This document shows, in pieces, positions 8,500 to 16,829 of a stretch of DNA of 61,083 bases (position 1 is its first letter; each line of letters starts with the position of its first letter). A program made the translations under genes and the position numbers. Source of the DNA: Streptomyces sp. SID10853 (lineage in GTDB: Bacteria; Actinomycetota; Actinomycetes; Streptomycetales; Streptomycetaceae); NCBI RefSeq assembly GCF_010548145.1, contig NZ_JAAGLN010000010.1, positions 1 to 61,083 on the forward strand, in the 5' to 3' direction. The notes under the pieces are model-generated. The model worked only from the letters and a program-made list of their open reading frames with translations, ran no database searches and was not told the DNA's origin.

Positions 8500-9075
8500 A
8501 TGGCTGAGCAGCATCGGAACAGCACCGCCGGGCGCACAGGCGTCCGCACCCGTACGGCCCGCCGTATAGGCGGCGCGGGGCTCGCCGTCGTCGCTGTCGC
8601 CGGACTCGGGCTCGCCGGGGCCGGGGCCGCGCAGGCGGCCTCCGTGCCCACCTGTGCCACCTCGGGACTGACGGCCTCCTTCGGACAGGGCCTGGCCGGC
8701 GGGATGAACCACGAGGGCGTCGTCCTCAAGCTCAAGAACACCAGCGGCCACACCTGTGACCTGCGGGGTTACCCGGGCCTCGGGCTCCAGGACGCCGGCC
8801 ACCACACGCTCGCGTCCTCGGTTCACTGGGGCAGCACCTGGTACGCCAAGGGCCCGGCCAAGCAGACGCTGACCCTCAAGAACGGCCAGAGCGCCGAGGC
8901 CGTCATCGCCTGGACGCACGCCAACACCGGCACCTCCGGCGCCCGGCACGCCGCCTATCTGGTGGTCACGCCGCCCGCGTCCACCACGCACAAGACGCTG
9001 AAGTTCCCGCAGTGGGTCGACAACGGTGACCTCAACGTCACCGCGCTCGCCTCGCACATCAGCGTCAGCGGCTGA
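8500..9075 (+). CDS. Secreted DUF4232 protein
   Basis: 191 aa. A basic N-terminus (GRTGVRTRTARRIGG) is followed by a hydrophobic stretch and an AQAA cleavage site near residue 47, so it is exported. The mature part is a DUF4232 domain: a first Cys in PTCATSG, then LKNTSGHTCDLRGYPGLGL, and a late HAAYLVVTPP strand. The two cysteines probably form a disulphide. The family is common in actinomycetes and of unknown function. The region 8298-8499 before it holds its promoter only. A strong hairpin follows the stop. The gene at 9141 on the other strand is a paralogue. Confidence 0.85.
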   Translation: MAEQHRNSTAGRTGVRTRTARRIGGAGLAVVAVAGLGLAGAGAAQAASVPTCATSGLTASFGQGLAGGMNHEGVVLKLKNTSGHTCDLRGYPGLGLQDAGHHTLASSVHWGSTWYAKGPAKQTLTLKNGQSAEAVIAWTHANTGTSGARHAAYLVVTPPASTTHKTLKFPQWVDNGDLNVTALASHISVSG

Positions 9076-9096
9076 TCAGGCAGCAAGCACACGGAA

Positions 9097-9124
9097 GGGG
9101 CGGGCCGCAGATGCGGTCCGCCCC
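9097..9124. terminator. Terminator hairpin between convergent DUF4232 genes
   Basis: A 12-bp stem (GGGGCGGGCCGC with GCGGTCCGCCCC, one G-U pair) closes on a four-base AGAT loop. It lies 20 bp after the secreted DUF4232 stop and 16 bp from the end of the convergent lipoprotein gene, so it can serve both. Confidence 0.7.
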
Positions 9125-9140
9125 CATCTGTGTCCCGCTC

Positions 9141-9929
9141 TCAGCCGCCCGAACCGGCCACGAACGCCCCGACGCTGGGCCCGGACTTGCTGCCCGACGG
9201 CACCGCGCCGCCGTTCCACGGCACGATCAGCGCCACCTTCTCGTCCGGCGGAGTGACCCGTACGGTCGGCGGAGTCACGGTGCCCGAACCGGACACCTCC
9301 GGGTTGGTGAACGACAGCGGCGCCCAGGCACTCCCGCCGGGTGCCACCTTCACCGCGCCGCCGGAGGCGCCGGTGCGTGCCGGATCCACCGAGACCTGGC
9401 TGCCGCCGTTGTCCACGAAGGCGAGGCCGGGGAAGCCGCTGACGGTGCAGGTGTGGCCGGATGTGTTGGTGAGGACCAGCGCGAAGTTCTCCTGTCCGGC
9501 GCCGGGGTGGTCGTCGCCGACCGTAAGTTTGAGCTCCGAGGTGTGGCAGCGGGCCGGGCCCGCCGCCGTGGGCGGTTTCCCGCCGACGCCCGTGCTGCTC
9601 CCCGGCGGAGACGACACGCCGGTGCCGGAGCTCTTCGACCCGGACGGGACGGGGGGCGGCTGCGACCCGTTCGCCGGTGCGGACGACTGCGGGGTCGGTT
9701 TGTCGCTGCCGCCGGACGCGGCGGCCGAGGCACCGCTCGTCACCGGGCCGCCGACGCTGGCCACCTTCTGCGGACCCGAGTCGCCGTTGCCGCAGCCGCT
9801 GAGCAGCAGCGCTCCCGCGACGGCCGCCGTGGCGGCCCCGACGACCAGGCCCCGGCGACCCGCGCGTCCGGTCCTCTCGCCGGCCCCGGTCACGTGGTCT
9901 TCCCTGCCCCGCTGTCCTGGATTCGGCAT
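9141..9929 (-). CDS. DUF4232 lipoprotein
   Basis: 262 aa from ATG 9929, with GAAGGGA upstream. A Tat/Sec-like signal (GRAGRRGLVV then a hydrophobic run) ends in the lipobox LLSGC with Cys 46. A 75-residue Ser/Pro/Gly linker follows, then a DUF4232 domain beginning ARCHTSELKLTVG and containing LTNTSGHTCTVSGFPGLAF. The linker would span the cell wall from a membrane anchor. The gene follows the kinase gene by 65 bp on the same strand and may be co-transcribed with it. Confidence 0.87.
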   Translation of the reverse strand: MPNPGQRGREDHVTGAGERTGRAGRRGLVVGAATAAVAGALLLSGCGNGDSGPQKVASVGGPVTSGASAAASGGSDKPTPQSSAPANGSQPPPVPSGSKSSGTGVSSPPGSSTGVGGKPPTAAGPARCHTSELKLTVGDDHPGAGQENFALVLTNTSGHTCTVSGFPGLAFVDNGGSQVSVDPARTGASGGAVKVAPGGSAWAPLSFTNPEVSGSGTVTPPTVRVTPPDEKVALIVPWNGGAVPSGSKSGPSVGAFVAGSGG

Positions 9930-9994
9930 GGTGCCGACCGTCCCTTCTCCGATGTCTCTCTGTCTACCTCCGATGACCGGAAGGGCCAAAAAGT

Positions 9995-11980
9995 TCACGC
10001 GGCCGTCCGCACGCTCCGCAGAATGCGGTCGGTGCCGTCCGTACCGAACGTCTCGGCGCACCTGATCTGTACGTACACCGGCGGCTTGCCCTTGGAGACC
10101 GGGACCAGCGCGATCTCCTTGAGGCTTCTGCCCCCGGTTCCGCAGGAATCCCACGTGTGGACCGTGCCGTGCCACCTGCTGTCCGCGTACGTCGCGGTCC
10201 CCGCGTCCCGGCAGCCGGGGTGTTTGCTCTGCTTCACCTTCGAGGTCAGGGCCGTGGAGTCGGCCGTACCCGGGGCGGCCGAACCGGCGAACACCCCGTC
10301 GTCGTCGGTCCGCAGATCGGACCAGCCGGCGACGGAGCCGGCCACCGTCAGGCCCGGCCGGTGCGGGCTGTCGAGACCGAGGACACGGGGTGACCAGCCG
10401 GCGTCGGCGAGCTGCGTGGCCCAGGCGTGCGGGACTTCCAGGCTGAGCTTCCCGGTCGCGTCGCTGACCCGTTCCGTGCTCGGCGCCTTGCGCTCCCAGA
10501 GGGTCAGCGCCGTGCCCGCGGCGGCGGCGACAACGACGGCTGTCAGTACCGTCAGTACGGTCCGCCGAGTCCTGGGGCGCCGGGTCCGGGGCGTGGCACC
10601 GGCGCTGCTGCCGGGTGCGGCGGGTGCGGCGGGTGCAGGGGACATCGTGGAGGCCGGCGGCTCCGCGGCCGCGTCAGGTCCGGGGTACGGGAGGAACTCC
10701 GGATACCCGGCAGGCTCCGCGGAGAACGACCGTACGCCGGAGTCACCCGGGAAGCCGGGGACGGGCGAGCCGTCCGGGGCACGCGATACGGACGAGGTGT
10801 CCGGAGCACCGGGTACGGGCGAGATCCCCGGGGCACCAGGTACGGGTGAGGCACCCGGGACCGAAGAGGCAGAGGGGCTGCCCGGGAAGTCCGGCGCCGG
10901 TGAGTCTCCCGGGGCACCCAGTACCGGCGATGCGCTGGAGACGTCAGGCACGGGCGAGGCACCTGAGGCAGGAGATACGGGCGAGCCGCCCAGGGCCGGG
11001 GTGGCAGAAGAGGCAGAAGAGCTGCCCGGGACGTCAGGTATGGGCAGCGCGCCCGACGCCGCGGACGCGGGCGAGGCACCCGAGACACCCGAGACACCCG
11101 AGACACCCGAGCTGCCCGAGCTGCCCGAGACACCCGGCACCGGCGCCGCGGCCGCTCCCGCCGCCCCTGGCACGGGCAGGGTGCGCAGCCGCTCCAGCTC
11201 GTCCGTGAACGCCCGCGCGCTCTCCCAGCGGTTCTCCCGGTCCGGCTCCATGGCCCGCTGTACCGCGGCCACGACCGGCGCGGGCAGACCGGGCCGCAGC
11301 TCGTCGGCCGGGAGCACCTTCCCGGGCGGCCCGGGGACCGTACCGGTGAGCAGGTGGTGCAGGACGGCGCCGAGGCTGTAGACGTCGGCGCGCGCGTCGA
11401 TCCCGTCGTACGGCTCCGCCTGCTCGGGCGCCATATAGCCGCTGCTGCCGGCGATCACGGTGAGACCGGACGCCTGCGCCAGGTTCTTCGCCAGCCCGAG
11501 ATCGGCGATGAGTACCCGCTCGTGGCCGCCCGGCCGGCCCTTGAGCAGGATGTTCGACGGTTTGATGTCCCGGTGCACGATGTCCGCGTCGTGCAGTGCG
11601 GCTGCCCCGCGCGCCGCCTCTGCGGTCAGCCGCAGCGCCTCGTCCACACCCAGTTCACCCGCGGTCAACAGGTCGTCCAGGGTGCCGTGGTCCGCGTACT
11701 CCATGACGAAGTAGGGCCGTCCGTCAGGGAGATCACCGATGTCGAAGACCTGGACCACGCCACCCGAGTTCGCTCGGCGCAGCAGTCGCGCCTCCGCGAC
11801 GAAGCGCTCCCGGATGTCCAGGCGGTACGACCAGTTGTCGGCCATCACCTTCACCGCGACATCGGCGTGCAGCCGTTCGTCGTGGGCCAGCCACACCACG
11901 GCGAACGCCCCCGTGCCGAGACGGCGCAGAACGCGGTACCGGCCAATCTCTTCTGGTACGGACATGTGGCTATCATGCAT
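9995..11980 (-). CDS. Membrane Ser/Thr protein kinase with long Ser/Pro/Gly linker
   Basis: 661 aa from ATG 11980, preceded by GGGGGA; ATG 11965 (MSVPEE) is an alternative. The kinase domain spans about 13-275: Gly loop LGTGAFAVV, Lys 44 in VAVK, catalytic HRDIKPSN at 136-143, DLG in place of DFG, and the APE motif. A roughly 200-residue low-complexity stretch rich in Ser, Pro and Gly follows, encoded in part by 9-bp repeats (about 11060-11135). Then come one membrane helix (VLTVLTAVVVAAAAGTAL) and an extracellular C-terminal domain containing two Cys-flanked segments. This is the PknB-like plan with a novel sensor domain. Confidence 0.9.
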   Translation of the reverse strand: MHDSHMSVPEEIGRYRVLRRLGTGAFAVVWLAHDERLHADVAVKVMADNWSYRLDIRERFVAEARLLRRANSGGVVQVFDIGDLPDGRPYFVMEYADHGTLDDLLTAGELGVDEALRLTAEAARGAAALHDADIVHRDIKPSNILLKGRPGGHERVLIADLGLAKNLAQASGLTVIAGSSGYMAPEQAEPYDGIDARADVYSLGAVLHHLLTGTVPGPPGKVLPADELRPGLPAPVVAAVQRAMEPDRENRWESARAFTDELERLRTLPVPGAAGAAAAPVPGVSGSSGSSGVSGVSGVSGASPASAASGALPIPDVPGSSSASSATPALGGSPVSPASGASPVPDVSSASPVLGAPGDSPAPDFPGSPSASSVPGASPVPGAPGISPVPGAPDTSSVSRAPDGSPVPGFPGDSGVRSFSAEPAGYPEFLPYPGPDAAAEPPASTMSPAPAAPAAPGSSAGATPRTRRPRTRRTVLTVLTAVVVAAAAGTALTLWERKAPSTERVSDATGKLSLEVPHAWATQLADAGWSPRVLGLDSPHRPGLTVAGSVAGWSDLRTDDDGVFAGSAAPGTADSTALTSKVKQSKHPGCRDAGTATYADSRWHGTVHTWDSCGTGGRSLKEIALVPVSKGKPPVYVQIRCAETFGTDGTDRILRSVRTAA

Positions 11981-12029
11981 GGGTGATCCCCCAGCGAGTC
12001 CAGCCGGCCCGACGCGCGGAAACCCTCCC

Positions 12030-12617
12030 GTGACCCGGCCCGCCGATGGAACAGAGGCCCTGGCCGTCCGAGCGTCCGGCGGCGACCGGGAGGCTCTGGA
12101 CGCCCTGCTCCGGGACATCAGTCCCGATGTCCTGCGCCGCTGCGCCCGGTTCCTCCTGTACCGCGAGGACGCCGAGGAAGCGGCCCAGGACGTGCTCGTG
12201 CAGGTGGCGCGCAACATCCACCGTTTCGAGGGCCGCAGCAAGTTCAGCACCTGGCTGTACACGGTGGTAGCCAACTGCTCGCGGCAGAAGTACCGCGAGC
12301 TCAAACGGCGCGCCGCCGAGACCCCGCTCACGACGGCGGAGACGACCCACCCCGACCCGCGCACCACCAGCGTGATCGCGGGCTCGCGCGTCGATCTGCT
12401 CGAAGCGCTCGAACGGCTGGAGCGCGAGGCTCCGCAGCTGGTGACACCGCTCGTCTACCGGGACATCTGCGAACTCGACTACGCGGAGATCGCCGACCGG
12501 ATGAACCTGCCCGTCGGCACGGTGAAGTCCCGTCTGCACCGCGCCCGCCAGCAGGTCAGGCCTTGGTTGATGACCGGCGGAGACACCGGCGGGGCGCCGG
12601 GCGGCTCCGGAGTCTGA
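12030..12617 (+). CDS. ECF-type RNA polymerase sigma factor
   Basis: 195 aa from GTG 12030. ATG 11979 is also open but would overlap the kinase start codon. Region 2 is seen as CARFLLYREDAEEAAQDVLVQV followed by KFSTWLYTVVANCSRQK; region 4 as LDYAEIADRMNLPVGTVKSRLHRARQQ. There is no adjacent anti-sigma gene on this strand. The divergent kinase gene starts about 50 bp away, so the pair share a promoter region and may form a signalling unit, the kinase possibly controlling the sigma factor. That link is inference. Confidence 0.88.
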   Translation: MTRPADGTEALAVRASGGDREALDALLRDISPDVLRRCARFLLYREDAEEAAQDVLVQVARNIHRFEGRSKFSTWLYTVVANCSRQKYRELKRRAAETPLTTAETTHPDPRTTSVIAGSRVDLLEALERLEREAPQLVTPLVYRDICELDYAEIADRMNLPVGTVKSRLHRARQQVRPWLMTGGDTGGAPGGSGV

Positions 12618-13000
12618 GGGCTCCCGCCCAGGCCGTTTCCGCCATGTCGGACATGCGCGACATGGCGGTCTGCGTGCCCGCGCGCATCACCTCCGCGGTC
12701 TCCACAGCCTCTGCGGCGTGGCACCGGGCGAGCCGGGACACCGGAGATCCTGTGATCGGCGCTCCCCCTCGATCAGGGCCGAACTGGCCCTCACCGTCGG
12801 TATGTTGCCTCCGCGATGGCGAACAAGTCGCAACAGTGGCAGCCCGAAGGGGAGGCAGCCGGATGGCCACAACGAACCGCGCCCCCGGTCCGCACAGGGT
12901 CACACCGCCCTCGGCCACATCGAACAGCGACGCCCTGGGCCGACGCGGAGCGGGAACGGTTTCCGGCTATTGCGGATATCGCGATGACTAGACTGACCGC
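12618..13000. other. Intergenic region, sigma gene to RsrR-like gene
   Basis: 383 bp. It holds the hairpin at 12639-12668 and, at its end, the regulator promoter: TAGACT at 12989-12994 is a good -10 hexamer only six bases before the ATG at 13001, so the transcript may be leaderless. A near-palindrome ATTGCG-GATAT-CGCGAT (12969-12985) overlaps this promoter. Nothing convincing is seen between 12670 and 12960; a 62-codon frame at 12816 has no family likeness. Confidence 0.5.
12639..12668. terminator. Perfect 11-bp hairpin after the sigma gene
   Basis: CCGCCATGTCG and CGACATGGCGG are perfect inverted arms around an eight-base loop, 22 bp after the ECF sigma stop. Likely a transcription terminator. 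The loop contains a third GACATG. Confidence 0.55.
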
Positions 13001-13477
13001 ATGAAGCTGTCCCAAGGCGTGGAGTGGGGGCTGCACTGTGCCGTGCTGCTCGCGCAGGTGCCGCCCGGCGGGCTGATGCGCCGTGATGCGCTGGCCGGTC
13101 ATTTCGGTCTGCCCGAGGCGTATCTGTCCAAGCACCTCCAGGCGATGACCCGGGCGGGTGTGCTGTTCGCCAACTCCGGCCCGAAGGGCGGCTACCGGCT
13201 GGCGCGCGCCGCCGAATCGATCTCCGTCCTCGATGTGGTGGAGGCCATCGAGGGCACCGCCGCCCCCTTCGTGTGCCAGGAGATCCGGCAGCGCGGAACC
13301 GGGGCCTCATCCCCCGAGGAGTGCCGGCGCGCCTGCATGGTCAACACCGTGATGGACCAGGCCGACGAAGCCTGGCGCGCCTCCCTGCGCTCGGTCAGTG
13401 TCGCCGGACTCGTCGACCGGCTGCCGGGTTCCGTACGCACACGGAACGAGGAATCGCTCCGGCTGCCGGCTCGCTGA
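13001..13477 (+). CDS. rsrR: Rrf2-family [2Fe-2S] redox regulator, RsrR-like
   Basis: 158 aa. The N-terminus MKLSQGVEWGLHC carries Glu 8 and His 12, and the distal part has Cys 92, Cys 108 and Cys 112 in FVCQEIRQRG and PEECRRAC. In Streptomyces venezuelae RsrR a [2Fe-2S] cluster is held by Glu 8 and His 12 of one subunit and two Cys of the other; the same residues stand here in the same positions. The winged helix reads LPEAYLSKHLQAMTRAGVL. It should sense redox state and bind DNA according to cluster charge. The NmrA-like gene adjoining rsrR in S. venezuelae is absent here. Confidence 0.87.
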   Translation: MKLSQGVEWGLHCAVLLAQVPPGGLMRRDALAGHFGLPEAYLSKHLQAMTRAGVLFANSGPKGGYRLARAAESISVLDVVEAIEGTAAPFVCQEIRQRGTGASSPEECRRACMVNTVMDQADEAWRASLRSVSVAGLVDRLPGSVRTRNEESLRLPAR

Positions 13478-13783
13478 GCACCCCACCCGGACCGGCACCG
13501 TGTCGGACGACTGGTCGGCCGTGCAGACGCGGTCGCGGCCCGACACCGCAACCGGGTGCGGGGGCCGAGCCACCGGAGCAGGCGACGCGGCTGAGGTGGC
13601 CGACGCGGCTGAAGTGGCTTTGGCGCCTGCCGGTTCGGGGATGGCCCGGGTCAGGGACGGCGGCCGGTCCTCCGCCTCCCACCCCCGTCACATTCTCTTT
13701 TTCCTGCGGACCATGTGCATGCACATGCCGCATCGCCTGACGGCCCAGGGGAATCCAGCGCCAGGAGGTGTTCTTCGCGGCTG
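13478..13783. other. Convergent intergenic region with a 16-bp palindrome
   Basis: 306 bp between the RsrR-like stop and the anti-sigma stop. A direct repeat of GACGCGGCTGA occurs near 13583-13612. CATGTGCATGCACATG (13712-13727) is a perfect 16-bp palindrome with no loop, more like a protein site than a terminator. No gene is seen. Confidence 0.5.
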
Positions 13784-14530
13784 TCAGGCCGACGGGGGCG
13801 GCAGCTTCACGACGGGGACCCGGCCCACGACATGTCCGTGGGCGTCCTCGACGATCAGGCCGGTGATGGTCGCCCGGCGCATGGCCGTCACCATCCGCGT
13901 GGACACCGGATCACCGGTCGCGGCCCGCACGCTGCCCCCGGGAACCCGCTTACCGGCGGCGTTGACGGTCATCATGCGGTACGTCTCTCCCGGCCGGAGC
14001 CCGGACAGCGCCACCGGGACTTCGGTGCCCCACGGCCGCTCGACCATGCGGCCCTGGCGGTGCAGTACCACCGACGCCGCGGACGTCGCCGGAGCCGGCC
14101 GGTCCTGGTGCAAGGTGAGCGGGACGGCCACGGCGGCCGCCGTGACGAAGGCGGCGGCGACGCCGAGGGCGAACCGCCGGCCGGGACGCCGGGACCGGCC
14201 GGCGTACCCATTCCGGCCGGCGTACACGTCTCGGCCGGCGTGCATGTCCCGGCCGGCGTCACCGTCGTCGCGGCCGGCGTCCATGTCCCGGCGGATCCGG
14301 TCGACGAGATCCTCCGACGGCCGCGCACGCGGTGCGGGGGCGCGCGCCGCGATCCGGCCGGCGAGCGGGTCCGCCCGCCGCAGGGTCCGCACCACGTCGT
14401 CCGTCAGGGAGACTTCACGGGCGCACTCGGGGCACCCGTCGACGTGCCGGGACAGTTCCTCCGGCAGCGGTGTCCCGAGCAGCAGATGCTCGGTCAGCAA
14501 CGGGCCGTAGAGCAGGCACTCCTTGTTCAT
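13784..14530 (-). CDS. Zinc-finger anti-sigma factor, membrane-anchored
   Basis: 248 aa from ATG 14530, overlapping the sigma stop as ATGA. The N-terminus has the ZAS-type motif His 29-x3-Cys 33-x2-Cys 36. A helical linker follows, then a run of AGRD/AGRN repeats (about residues 90-118) encoded by recurring GGCCGGCGT units at 14196-14285. A single membrane helix (FALGVAAAFVTAAAVAVPL) leads to an extracellular beta-rich domain with YRMMTVNAAGKRV. It should hold the coupled ECF sigma factor at the membrane until a signal outside triggers release. Confidence 0.85.
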   Translation of the reverse strand: MNKECLLYGPLLTEHLLLGTPLPEELSRHVDGCPECAREVSLTDDVVRTLRRADPLAGRIAARAPAPRARPSEDLVDRIRRDMDAGRDDGDAGRDMHAGRDVYAGRNGYAGRSRRPGRRFALGVAAAFVTAAAVAVPLTLHQDRPAPATSAASVVLHRQGRMVERPWGTEVPVALSGLRPGETYRMMTVNAAGKRVPGGSVRAATGDPVSTRMVTAMRRATITGLIVEDAHGHVVGRVPVVKLPPPSA

Positions 14531-15042
14531 GACGCCAGCCACCCGTTCTCCTCCAGGACGAGCCGGAGCGAACGCACCCCGTAATACAGCCGGCTGCGCA
14601 TGGTGGACGCCGAGATGCCCAGCTCCTCACCCAGTTCCGCGCAGGTACGACCACCGAAGTACACCTCCACCACCGCCTCCCGGTGTTGCGGGCTCAAACG
14701 CTCCAGTGCCTCAGCGAGCTGAATCCGCTCAAGAAGCTGGTCCACGGGGTCGAACCCCGGGGACTGCTCGGGCACCGCGTCCCACGGCGAACACCCCGGC
14801 CCCTCCCGGACCTTGCGCCGCCGTATGGCGTCCACCACTCCGTTACGGACAATGGCGAACAGCCAGGTCCGCAGGCTGCCCTGGTCCGGATCGAAACCAC
14901 GCGGTGACCGCCAGGCCCGGACGAACGTCTCCTGTACGACGTCCTCGGCGAGCTGCCGGTCGTCCAGAGCCCTGAAGGCGAACCCGAAGAGCTCGCCGCC
15001 GTAGAGATCGTAGGCAGCCCGCACTTCGCGCTCGGTCCGCAT
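14527..15042 (-). CDS. ECF-type sigma factor partnered with the anti-sigma gene
   Basis: 171 aa from ATG 15042 (MRTEREVRAAYDLYGG). The frame is open to 15162 but the extra 40 residues are unlike the family. Region 2: ALDDRQLAEDVVQETFVRAW and SLRTWLFAIVRNGVVDAIRRRK. Region 4: LSPQHREAVVEVYFGGRTCAELGE (in two parts) then LGISASTMRSRLYYGVRSL. This resembles SigK/ECF19-type factors, which pair with zinc-finger anti-sigmas. The 272 bp up to the MFS gene end at 15315 holds only the promoter. Confidence 0.88.
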   Translation of the reverse strand: MRTEREVRAAYDLYGGELFGFAFRALDDRQLAEDVVQETFVRAWRSPRGFDPDQGSLRTWLFAIVRNGVVDAIRRRKVREGPGCSPWDAVPEQSPGFDPVDQLLERIQLAEALERLSPQHREAVVEVYFGGRTCAELGEELGISASTMRSRLYYGVRSLRLVLEENGWLAS

Positions 15043-15314
15043 TCCGGCGGGCCCGGGCTCCGGGTCCACCACTTTGGACCGCCCGCGAAACCACTGCAGC
15101 GGACCACCGCTCACCGCCACGGCTGCCCGCATCCCATTCCGCGCCACGCTGCCATGGTGCATCCATTCCCGGAGACGACGTATTCCTCAGGGGATACGCG
15201 GGCCACGCCGCAAGTGTTGAACCAGCGGCCGAAGAACCCGCGCGGCCGTACGCCCCGGCCGCCCTTCTCCGTACGCCTAGTACTTCCCGTCCCCTCCCGG
15301 ACCCACGCCTCGGC

Positions 15315-16736
15315 CTACGCCCCGCCCCGGCCTCCTCCCACGCACAGGCCCAGGCGCCGCGCGTCGCGTTCCGGTCTGATGACCGTGATGGCCACCGCCC
15401 CGGCGGCGAGCATGACGCCCGCGGTGAGGAGGAACGCGGCGCTGTATCCGCCCTGTTGTGTGGCCCCGGCGTCGATGAGATGCCCGGTGAGCGCGGGAGC
15501 GACGAGGCCGGGCAGGGTGCCGGTCGCGGCGACGATGCCGAACACCGCGCCCCGCTGCGCGGTGGGGACCGCCTCGGCCGTGGTCATGTAGTGCAGGGGC
15601 ACGGCGACACCGGCGCAGCCGAAGGCCACGGCGATGAGCAGGAAGCGCGGCCCCGGGGCGTCCACGAACGGGAAAGCCGCCATGGCCGCGCCCGCGACGC
15701 ACACGACCGCGCCCTGCAGCGCCCCGCACGACCAACGGCTGGACACTCCCCGCGATTTGAGCAGGTCCACGAACGGCGAGACCGTCAGCAGGAGGACAAG
15801 GCTGAAGGCCGCGACGGCGCTGACCGTGGTCGCCGCCGCCCCCGGCGCCATACCGAGCTGCGTCCGGAGATAGGCGGGCAGCCAGGCCTGGCTCAGGGAC
15901 AGCGCCCAGGAGGCGCCGAATGCGCTGGATATGCTTCCCAGCACCGTGCCGGTGAACAGGAGCCTGCGGTAGGGCAGCCGGTCGGCGGGGTGCGGTACGG
16001 CGCCCTCCTGGCCCGGCTCGTGACCTGGCTCCTGGCCCGGCTCGTGGCCCGGCTCGTGACCTGGCCCGGTGGTCTCCTCGCTGGGCCGGCGGGCGTCGTC
16101 GTAAGGGCCGTCGTGCCCGCCCTTCCACCACAGCAGGCTCCACACCGCACCGGCCAGGCCGAGCGCGGCGAACGCCGAACGCCAGCCGAAGGCGCTGATG
16201 AGCCAGGTGACCACCGGTGCCGCGATCAGGGTGCCCAGCGCCGCGCCGCCGATCTGCAGCGCCGACGGCAGCCCGCGCCGCTCGGGCGGGAACCACTTGT
16301 ACAGGGCGTGCATGGACATGGAGGCCGCGGGGCCCTCGGCGGCGCCGAGCAGCAGCCGCCCGGCGACCAGGGTGGGGACCGTGGCCACGACGAGGACCGG
16401 GAGCTGGGCCACCGCCCACAGCAGCCCCATGACGAACAGCAGCAGCCGGCTGGACATCCGCGAGGAGAAGAACCCGACGACCAGACCGGAGAGGCTGAAC
16501 AGCAGGAAGAAGGAGCTGGAGATGAGCCCGTAGGTGCCGTTGCTGATGTGCAGGTCGTCCATGACCGGTACGGCGGCCAGGCCCAGGACGGATTTGTCGG
16601 CGAAGTTGACGACCATGAAGGCCACGATGAGGCCCGTGACGAGCCAGGCGCGGCGGCGGTCGTGGGCGGGGAGTGGCGCGGTGCGGCCGTCGGTGTCCCC
16701 GTCGGCGGAGAGCTGGGGCTGAGGTCGGGGTGCCAC
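15315..16736 (-). CDS. MFS transporter, anion:cation symporter-like
   Basis: 473 aa from GTG 16736; AGGAG sits six bases upstream. Twelve helices; the first loop has NFADKSVLGLAAVPVM and helix 4-5 has GRLLLGAAEGPAASMSMHALYKWFPPERRG, patterns of GudP/ExuT-like (ACS) carriers of organic acids. The central cytoplasmic loop has a Gly-His-Glu-Pro-Gly repeat, five copies with Gln variants, encoded near 16013-16065. It lies downstream of the acyl-CoA dehydrogenase and ligase genes on the same strand, so it probably imports the acid that the ligase activates. Confidence 0.85.
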   Translation of the reverse strand: MAPRPQPQLSADGDTDGRTAPLPAHDRRRAWLVTGLIVAFMVVNFADKSVLGLAAVPVMDDLHISNGTYGLISSSFFLLFSLSGLVVGFFSSRMSSRLLLFVMGLLWAVAQLPVLVVATVPTLVAGRLLLGAAEGPAASMSMHALYKWFPPERRGLPSALQIGGAALGTLIAAPVVTWLISAFGWRSAFAALGLAGAVWSLLWWKGGHDGPYDDARRPSEETTGPGHEPGHEPGQEPGHEPGQEGAVPHPADRLPYRRLLFTGTVLGSISSAFGASWALSLSQAWLPAYLRTQLGMAPGAAATTVSAVAAFSLVLLLTVSPFVDLLKSRGVSSRWSCGALQGAVVCVAGAAMAAFPFVDAPGPRFLLIAVAFGCAGVAVPLHYMTTAEAVPTAQRGAVFGIVAATGTLPGLVAPALTGHLIDAGATQQGGYSAAFLLTAGVMLAAGAVAITVIRPERDARRLGLCVGGGRGGA

Positions 16737-16829
16737 GAGTGACTCCTGCGGGTTCGGGGAGGAGCGGGGGGCCAGGGGCGGCGGGCGGTCCCCCGCCCGG
16801 CGCGCCCCCAGCCGGCCGGCCGCCGCCGC

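Noticed and set aside
12816..13004. A 62-codon plus-strand frame before the RsrR-like gene
   Set aside because: No ribosome site or family likeness, and it runs over the regulator's promoter and start.
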